DNA of 64,000 nucleotides from Locusta migratoria (Eukaryota; Arthropoda; Insecta; Orthoptera; Acrididae), in the NCBI GenBank assembly GCA_026315105.1, contig CM048748.1, forward strand, positions 26,362,078 to 26,426,077. The letters are read 5' to 3'. Both the position numbers and the translations under genes were made by a program. Numbering within the stretch: position 1 is the stretch's first letter; each line of letters begins with the position of its first letter. Under the pieces are notes generated by a model. That model ran no database searches. It was not told the origin of the DNA and was given only the letters and a program-made list of their open reading frames with translations. Positions 36,501-46,700 of the stretch are shown in pieces.

Positions 36501-39500
36501 TCCGTCGTGCGAATAGTCAGTTATAGTGCTGAATCCACTCAGATACACATTGAAAAACGCACTTTCAGTATTTCTCAATTGTTCCAATTTTCCGGTAGTT
36601 TATCCCAAAAAATTTATTTCATACAAACCTTGTCCTGTCAGGCCGTACTGAAGTGATGGTATTACAGCCATGTGGGAATTGATTTCTATTCATGGAAAAA
36701 AATCGCTTTCGGTTTTTCCTAAATTTTCCTACTTTCCAGGCGACTTTTCCAAATTTTTATTTGTTGCGAACCTTCCTTTTCCTTTCAACGTGAAATGTAC
36801 AAAATTTTATTGCAATTGGACGAACGGTATTGAACGCTGCTAGCACGTATCCGAGACTCAGCCGTGAGTGTCTCTTGAGGCTCGAACACGCGCTAACACC
36901 GTACCTCATGTATTTCAAACGTCAACTTCGCTTCGCAGTTTCTCCGAATGTAATTGACGTATCGCGATGCAACCGACGCCATTCTTTTTGTGAGTTTTCA
37001 TCCTATCGATGGCTTAAGAAATAATATGGGGCATCCATCTGAAAAATCTAAGTTTGTGTTGAAAATAATATTTCTTCACGTTTTAGAGTGTCTCATAGTG
37101 CCTACTTTCATAAGCCCCTGCCGTACGTTTATGACCGTGAAAGTGGTTTTTCAGTACCTCTTGTAGTTTCAGCGATATCTGGGGTGAAACAGTTGAGTGG
37201 GACACCCTGTATAAGCGTTGTCGGCAGATGTACCCCCCTCTGTGTGTTTACATATCTCTGTGTTTGCATCCGCATGCCTGTACCAACTTCTTTGGCTCTT
37301 CAGTGTAAAACCATTTAGTTGGTCACGTCCCACAGTGGCCACCGGCAGTACTACAGAATTTCCTTACAATCCACGGTGCTCATGACACTCGCTTCTGCAG
37401 GCTGTTTTCTCTTGCGAACAAAGCAGGTGGCCCTTAACGTCGTGTCTTCCCGTGTCTAGTAACGTTTGAGTTAAAGGCAAACCCTCGCGTGAAAGCAGAG
37501 CTGCCACAGACAGTTGGCAGTGGAAGGAAGAAAAATGGGCTGTCGATATTAGTTCCCTGAGGTGGCAGGCATATACATTTCTGTTGCGTTGCTAGCAGCA
37601 TTATACGCTGAGTAGCGTATCCTGCACTGCGCTGACCACGCCTCAGGTAACAAAGAAAAAACGTAAATCGAAATATACGATGGATAAAAGTATTCAGAAC
37701 TCGGCAGACTGTATTTAGTAATGCGTGCATTTCTATGTTCTACAGCCTCCAGTCTTTGTGCCATGGAGTAAACGCATTGCCGGCCGCGGTGGCCGAGGTG
37801 ACTGAGGCGCTCCAGTCACGGTCAGCACGGGCACTACGGTCGGGGGTTCGAATCCCCCCTCGGGCATGGATATTTGTGCCGTCTTTAGAATAAGCTAGTT
37901 CATAAGTAATTTGTAAACCTAGGGACTGATGACCCCGTAGTTAAGTCCCATAAGTTGTACAAACATTTGAACATTTTTTAGTAAACGCATTATTCTTCTA
38001 TATAAGCACGCAAATGTGTCAAACTGCTCACATGTCATCTTTGTAGTCTCGTTTTCAGTTCATTCCAGATGTTTTCGATGGGACTGAGGTCCGGAGAATG
38101 TAGTGGAGTAATGAGACGACGAGGCGTGTTGCACAGTATCCACAATTTGGCAGTTTCCTCCGTATGCTTGGGATCATTGTCTTCTTGAAAATAAAAATTA
38201 TCTCCCAGTTCCAACTTCTCAGCACTTTTCTTCAGATTTTGCTTGAGTGTATAGCGATACACAAGTTTGTACATGGTGTCTTCTATAAATACAAGCTCGC
38301 CAACACCTCTGGAAAACATGTATCTGCACACTATCACTCCCGCCACCACATGTGGTGGTTGCTTGCATATTTCTGGTCTTCCACTCTGTGTTTACTTGAC
38401 GCCACACTGAACTGCGACCATCCACGTGGCTCAAAGTAAATTTGTATTTGTCATGCCACACACAGTCTTGTCCCAAAAGGCCACATCATTGCCGACGAAT
38501 TCTTCTGCTAAAACCATCCGCTTTTTTGGGTTTCACTTACTGAGGAACGGTTTGCGCCTTGGCACTCTGGCATTGTAACCAGCATTGTTCAGGTATCTGC
38601 GCACTGTTCTAACTTCGGTACCACCGCCTCCTGGCAGTTCTGTCGCTATAGCAGGGGCCGTTGTCTGCAGTTGTTCTTTCACCATTCGAACTAGCTTCCT
38701 CTTGTCTCTGTTCGTGAGTTTCTGAGGACGACCCTGTCGTGGACGATTGACGATAGTATTTTCTTCTTTCAATTTCTGGATGATACTAAATAATGCAGTA
38801 AGGGATGCAGAAAGGGATGCAGTGGTTGGGAAGGGAGTAAGACAGGGTTGTAGCCTTTCTCCAATGTTATTCAATTTGTACATTGAACAAGCTATAAAGG
38901 AAAGCAAGGACAAATTTGGAGAAGGAATTAAAATTCAGGGGGAAGAATTAAAAACATTGCGTTTTGCTGATGACATAGTAATTCTGTCAGATACAGCAAA
39001 GGACCTGGAAGAGCAATTGAATGGAATGGACAGTGTGCTGAAAGGTGCATGTAAGATGAACATTAACAAGAGTAAAACTAGGGTAATGGAGTGCAGTGTA
39101 AGAAAATCAGGTGATTCTGAAGGAATTAGATTGGGAAACGAAGCAATAAAGGACGTAGATGAGTTTTGTTATTTGGGCTGTAAAATAACAAACGATGGTC
39201 GCAGTACAGAGGATATAAAATGCAGAATGGCAATGGGTAGAAAAGCGTTCTTGAAAAAGAGAAATTTGTTAACATCGAATATTGATTTAAGCCTAAGGAA
39301 GTCATTTCTGAAGGCATTTGTATGGAGTGTTGCCTTGTATGGGAGTGAGACATGGACAAGTGCGGACAGGAAGAGGATTGAGGCTTTTGAAATATGGTGC
39401 TACAGAAGAATGCTGAAGATTAGGTGGGTGGATCGCGTAACTAATGAGGAGGTACTGAACAGAATTGGGGAGAAAAGAAATTTCTGGCATACCTTGACTA

Positions 39501-41550
39501 AAAGAAGGGATAGATTGGTAGGACACATTCTTAGACATCAAGGAATTGTGAATTTAGCATTAGAGTGTGGGGTAAAAATCGCAGAGGAAGACCAAGAGAT
39601 GGATACAGTAAGCAGATTCAGATAGACGTAGGTTGCCGTTCTTATGTGGAGATGAAGAGGCTTGCTCAGGATAGGGTATTGTGGAGAGCTGCATCAAACC
39701 AGTCTCCGGACTGAAAACCACAACAACAACAACACTAAATAATCCGCGGCGGATTAGCCGTGCGCACTGAGGCGCCCTGCTGCGGTGCGCGCGGCCGATC
39801 ACCGTCGGAGCTTCGAGACCCCCAACGGTCATGGGTCCTTAGGTTAGTTTGCCTTAATTTAAGTACAGGGTGTCTCACGAAAGACGCCCGCCAGGCGTCC
39901 GCGGATCGCGCCGGCCACGGCAGCGCCCGATTCTCGGACTCTACTGTGCCGCAGGCGCATACATTGAGTTAAAGTCTAAAACACATTGCCGTCTGACTAA
40001 CCTAAGCTCACCTTTATTTACAATAGATGATCAAAATGATGTCCCTCTATGGAAAAAGCGGCCTGACATCTCTTGAACACATTTGCGAACACTCGACGAA
40101 TTTCGGCTGCCGGAAGCTGGGAAATGACTACACTCTTCGATTGCTTGCATACACCTTGTCTTTTAACATTCTACTGCAGTAGTTATATCCATTAAGTCAT
40201 GATGACTTAGTGGTATAGAGATTGCCTAGTTGCAGGAGGTCTCGGGTTCAAATCTCAGCCGTAGCAGAAATTTTAATTCAATGCCTCTCCTTCAGATTAA
40301 CAACTATTCTCAGACAACGGTTCGCCAACTCATTACTTTCCCAACAAACAGCTCAGTTCATACATACAATGCTAGGAACAAAAATAATCTACACAAGGAC
40401 TTAAAAGCAAAAAAAAATGTTCAAATGTTTGTATAGTCTATGGGACTTAACTACGGGGTCATCAGTCCCTAAACTTACAAACTACTTATAAACTACTTAC
40501 GAACTAGGACGGCACAAATATCCATGCCCGAGGGGGGATTCCAACCCCCGGTCGTAGTGGCCGTGCAGACCGTGACTGGAGCGCCTCAGTCTCCTCGGCC
40601 ACCGCAGCCGGCACTTAAAAGCACTTACTTTAGTTCAAAAGGGGGTCCACTTCTCAGGAAGACATATTTTCAATACTATACCAGTAACCATAAAAAATTT
40701 AGCTACAAATAAAGATCAGTTTAAGGGGAGCATAAAAGACTTTCTAGTGGCCAGCTCCTACTCCACTGACGAATTTTTAAATAGAACCAAATGATGCATG
40801 TATCTGTATTAATACCATTAGTATTAATATGAAATGTATGTAGCTGTATTAGTATTATAACATTATAAGCTTGCAGAAAAGAAAGACATGTTCCACATCC
40901 ACGAGGATCTTCTCAGCACGGATCTATGGAACAAATAACTAATCTAATCTAAATAAATATTGCGTCATGTTAGTTGTTTATGTATTTTCTCCATCCCCTG
41001 TAGCTCGTTGCATTTATCACCTTGGGGTATTGTACGTTCATTACACGATACGAACCAAAAGGTCAACTCGACGTGTTAGTAGTGACAACCATCAGTATCA
41101 CCTTTGTTTCAATAATTCTACTTAAACTATTATATGTCTATTTCCAGTTTACTTTCTTTCTTTACAGGAGAGCGTATTGTAGGATATTTCGGATTCCGTC
41201 GACCAATTCTATTAATACGCGACCCAGACATCGTGCGCCACATCCTTGTAAAGGACTTCTCATTGTTCCATGACCGAGGACTTGTATTTGACGACGAAGA
41301 GCCATTGAACCATCATCTGTTTTTTCTAACTGGTCAAAAATGGCGCCAACTGAGAGTCAAACTGAGTCCTACATTCACGTCTGGCAAACTGAAGGGTATG
41401 TTCAAGGTTGGTATGTCATGTCAGCGACCATTGTTTCACATTTATCTGAACTTTTAAATTCAATGCGTGGTGGAGTGGCTGAGCGCTCTAAGGCTCCCTG
41501 CCGTGGAGCGCGCGATTGCTTGCCGTCGGAGGTTTGATTCCTCTCTCGGC

Positions 41551-41605
<55 letters not shown>

Positions 41606-43001
41606 TTTGTCCTTCGGTTAGTTTAAAGTAGTTTAAGTAGTTTGTAAGCCTATAGACTGATCACCTCGGAAGTTAAGTTCCTTAGATTTACAAACATTTG
41701 AACTTTTTTTTTTTCTAAATTCCTTATACTCAAAGAAAATCACCTTAAACCGAACTTGACATTGTACGGGGATTTCATCTCCCGTAGACGTATATTTTTC
41801 GTGGCGAGCTTGAAGAAAACAAAAAGTTGAAGAAAATATTTCGAAGCAGTTGGTCTCGAACCAACTACTGTACTTTTCGCTTTACAACGTACAACGCATA
41901 AATTGTACTACTGAATGCATTTACAGGTATAACTAAATATTTGGGAGTGCATGAATTTTAATCTAGTTCCTTGGCATAAACGTAACGGTACAAACAGGTT
42001 TAAGTTTATTTTCACTGTGGATTAAATAAGCTGCGAACGCATTGATTCTGTTTGTCACAAGATATTGTTGCAGAAGTTGGAACATAATGGAGTGAGGGGA
42101 GTACTCCTACTTTAATAATAGAGAGCAGAAGGTGATTTCTCTGCAGTGTTGAAAATGGTTGTCATATGTACTTCCAATGGGGCACAGTTAAGTGTGCTCC
42201 AGGATTCTATTCTGGGGCCACTGTTGTTTCCTATTTGTATAAATGATAAATATATAAATTATTTTCTGCATACTTGAACTCACGGGCAGGGTTAGTAGTA
42301 ATCTGTAAGGTACATACAGATAAGTAGGAAAAATAATCCCATAATATTTGAATACAGTATTAGTAGTGTGCTGCTTGACGCAGTCGTGTGAATTAAATAT
42401 CTAGACGTAACGTTGCGAAGCGACATCGAATGGAACGAGCATGTTAAGATAATTGTGGGGAAGGCGAATCGTCGACTTCGCTCTATTGGAAAATTTGGGA
42501 AGACGTTCATCTGTAAAGTAGGTCGCCTACAGAATCCAGTATGAGCAGTTTAAAAGTAGATATAGATGCAATTCAGAGGCGGTTTCTTACTAGTTCGATC
42601 AGCGCACATGTGTTAATTGGGATGGCTCTTACTTGAAGCTGGCTGACCAACGATTCTACTACCGTCATTTTACTTTTCATGTAAGGACTATGTATGCATT
42701 TTAGTTGCTTCTCGATAAGGATCTGCTTTGTGCAAGACACTGTTTTTTTTATTTTATACACCCATACATGCTTTGCTACAGTTGTAGCATTTTCAGTGAG
42801 TCTTGTTATTGCTTTAAAATTGCACAACAGACATTTTTTGTTTCTATAAGTTCGTACTGTTAATTAGAAATATGTACACCAGTTTATGTATAGTGTTACA
42901 TGATGGAGTAGTTGACAGTTTTCCCATATCAGCTGTATAAGTCCTCGTCGAGAGTTTGTGTTCAGCAAGCATATGGAGCATATATACAAAACCGTTATAT
43001 A

Positions 43002-43049
<48 letters not shown>

Positions 43050-43721
43050 TTATTTTTTTGCTATATGTACATAAATGAAATTCTTGTACAAACTTCTAAT
43101 TAACAGTACGAACTTGCAATAACCTGTAGAAACTAGAAAATATTTCTGTTGTTCAATTTTAAAGCATAAAAATGACCCATTGAAGATGCTACAACTGTAG
43201 CGAAACTTCTATGGGTTTATAAAAACAAAAACCAAGGCAGAACCTTATAGAGAACCAACTAAATATTTGTATAACAAACCCAGAACCAAAAAGAAAAGGT
43301 CGTCAACATCAAGATGACTATGTAAGCACTTCATTTGCGGGCCTGTGGTCCTGCTTTCCAAAATTTAAGTTCTGAATGTGTAGTATGAGTTTATTCACTG
43401 CACTATATAAGAAATACTTCGTTAATATTCCGCAATAAGTGTTAATGCCAAATTCAAAAGGCTAGTGAGGAGGGGGAGAGTTTTCATATTGCCTTTTATA
43501 TATAGAGATTTAGGAGACACTCTGAGTAGTTCTCTTAGACTTCGTGGATAATGGTGTCATTTATCGATTAGTAAAGTCACTAGACGATTTAAAGCACTGC
43601 AAAATGATTTAGATAAGATATCTGGATGGTGCAGCAAAAGGAACACTTAGATGATGCAACAGTTCTAATTAAGATGCCTACACCTGTGCCGCAGCCAGAA
43701 ATTGGTACTGGGGGAGGCCTC

Positions 43722-43781
<60 letters not shown>

Positions 43782-46700
43782 CCGACTGCACAGATGCCCC
43801 CCTCCCCTTTGGCGAAAGACTCCCCCCCTCCAAACTGCAACCAACCCCTCCCCCCCCCCCCCCGGCACCCGAGATATTAGGTCCTGGATTCCTAGTTTAT
43901 TACCTAATAAAAATGGTTTTGTCATTTAATCTTAAAGTTAAAGATCTTTTATTTCACGTTTTGTAAATTGTTTTATAAAGGCCCCCACCAGGCTGGCCAA
44001 AACCAGCTTCTATGTTACTAACCAAAGATAAAGATCTTTACATTTTAATTAACATGAGACTCTATGTGTAAAAATTGAACTAAAACCACAGCCCGGCGTC
44101 ATCTGAATGGAAACCTACTTGCTTTTTCTGTTATGTGGAAGACACTTTCGTCATCTAGCCACGTGCAATGGATAAACTCATGACCTCCTTACACATCTGA
44201 ACTCCATACACCCCAACATCAGATTCACTATAGAGACTGAAATGGAGGGTAAAATGCCGTTCCTTGACGTCATGGTCAAGAGAAACGAGCTGATGGCATG
44301 GTATGTATCGGAAGACAACGCACACTGATCTGTATTTACACGCAGACAGCTTTCACCAGCCGGCCGCGGTGGCCGAGGGTACTGAGGCGCTTCAGTCACG
44401 GTCGCTCCGCGGGCCGAGGGTATTTAAATCGCCCGCCACCGGGCTGGAACCCAGTTCCCTTCGAGCCGCCGTAGCGTCCGGATCTCCGTGCCGGCGCGTT
44501 TTCAGGAGCTCAGTCCGTCAGTTCACCTGATGATGTAAGGAATCCATACAATATGGCCAAATGACGAAAATGTCGTTCACGTAACGGAAAAAGCAAGTAG
44601 GTTTCCATTCAGATGTCGCCAGGGCTTCCTCCTCGAAATTCTTCATGTACAAATTTGCGACCACAGAGGAGAGTGGGCTACTATGGAGACTCCCTCCGTT
44701 TGTTCGTAGTATTCGCCATTGAAAAGAACATACGTGGAAGTCAGGACATGCCTAAAATGTTCGGTGGTCTTCTCGTCAAACTTCTGACCAATGAAATCTA
44801 GTGACTCGAAGGGGTACCCTCGTAAACAACGAAACAACGTCAAAACTCATCATGATATCTGACTCATCCAGCCACGGAATTACGGATGTGATGAGGACAT
44901 TTACCCACATAAGAACTTAATATTCCCGTCAAGTATTTGGCCAACAAATATGTAGGTGTTCTGATGTTACTGACAATGGGGCGTAACGGGACCTCATTTT
45001 TGTGAACCTTAGGGAGTCCATAAAGTCTTGGCGGCACCGGACCTTGAGGTAGCAGTTTCTTGGCGACACCCTCCGGTAAATCCTGTATCTTTGAGAAGCA
45101 CCCTCGTCTTGTTCTCCACCTTCTTCGTGGGGCCAACGCTGATCTTCCGGTAGGAACCGTCATTTAGCAGGCTCTGCATCTTTTCAGTGTAGTCCTTATG
45201 GGAGACAACAACCGTGGCATTGCCTTTGTCAGCCGGTAAGACAACAATTTCAGGGCGCTTCCTCAGGTCACGAATGGCCGCCCTGTCTTTACTAGTGATG
45301 TTCGACTTCATGGACTTGGATTTCGTTTTACGACGTATTTCCTCAGCTGATTCAGGCAGAAGTCGTGCTGCAAGCTATTCAACAGCACTAATAATTTCTG
45401 CGACCAGTGTGAACTTGAGGGTAGGAGAAAAGTTGAGTCCTTTCCCAAAACCGAGACCGCATCATCACTCAACTCCATGCCACTCAGGTTGATGACAGTC
45501 TTGCCCGGAACCTGCAGAGATGGTTTGTCAAGGAGGCGTGAGAACTTAGCTGTTAGTTGTGGAAAGTAAACACTTCCAACAACTGTCATCGTACAACGCA
45601 TTTTGTGGAATATCAATAGTCTCCATGTGTGTCAGCATATTGCGTCACCATTTAATTGCGAGATGTGCTGTGGAAGGGTCGGTATAACTTGGTGAAACAC
45701 CCTGTAGCTGCTTCTGCGACCTAATGGAGTAGATGGAGTGAGGACTCACTAGCTCGCTCCTCGTTTTGCAGAAGTACAAATAAGGGAAGTGCTTGACATC
45801 ATTCCAGCGTCATGCTTTCCCTCATCTTCCACCCCTGCCACCCCCACCACACAAATTTTATCCGTCAGTACTATTCTACTGTACTTAAATGGGGAATACG
45901 CTTTTAATATTTGGTCTTAATCCACTTCATTTAACAATAAACATTAATGTTATACCATTAAAAGATTGTTTTCATAAATTGCCATTTCTTAACCCATTTA
46001 ATGAGAAAATTATTGGACCTAGAGAAAAAAATGAATAGGACTTTTTCTGTAGGAAATTTGATGTACTTTAATTTTTTACTGTGAAATATTTTCACTAGAC
46101 GCCATGGTTTTAGAGTTATTTAAGAAAAACGGAAAAAGTGACCTTGAATCGCCCCCCACCACCCCCACCCCAATGCTCACACCCTACAGGTTCGGATTTT
46201 TATTATGTTGTTCATGACACTCCCTGCTACTACTGTACAAAAATTTGCGACTACACGATTTTTTGCCCCTAACTTTCCTTCTTTGACTGTTCTTTAGGGC
46301 GACATAATCATCATAATAAAAGAAGAGAAATCAGATCGAAACCAGAAAGATTTATGTGTTCCTTTCTCCCGCGAGCTATTAGAGAATGGAACTGTAGAGA
46401 AATATCATAAAAGTGGTTCGACGAAGCCCCTTTCATGCACTTCAATGTGACTTACAGAGTATCCATGTAGATATACAGTCAATAATGACTTATATGTACC
46501 AGGCTTAACATCAGATGAGGCATCAAAGTTAGCACTGAATAGGGAATCATGGAGAAATTTCATTAGGGAGACTATGCTCCAGACTGAACGGTGAAATGCA
46601 TAACCAGTCTCTAATGATGGTGATGAAGTCTGATTGTCGACACATATTTCACACAAGTATCACCTTAGTGTTTTATTGACTGGTCGTTCATATTCTGCCA

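Noticed and set aside
43665..43929. Frames rich in Phe or Lys on both strands
   Set aside because: They are the 55-base A run and neighbouring C run.
44520..44532. Hammerhead core from CTGATGATG next to the Penelope-like piece
   Set aside because: The stem, GAAAC and pairing flank are missing; at most it is a truncated remnant.
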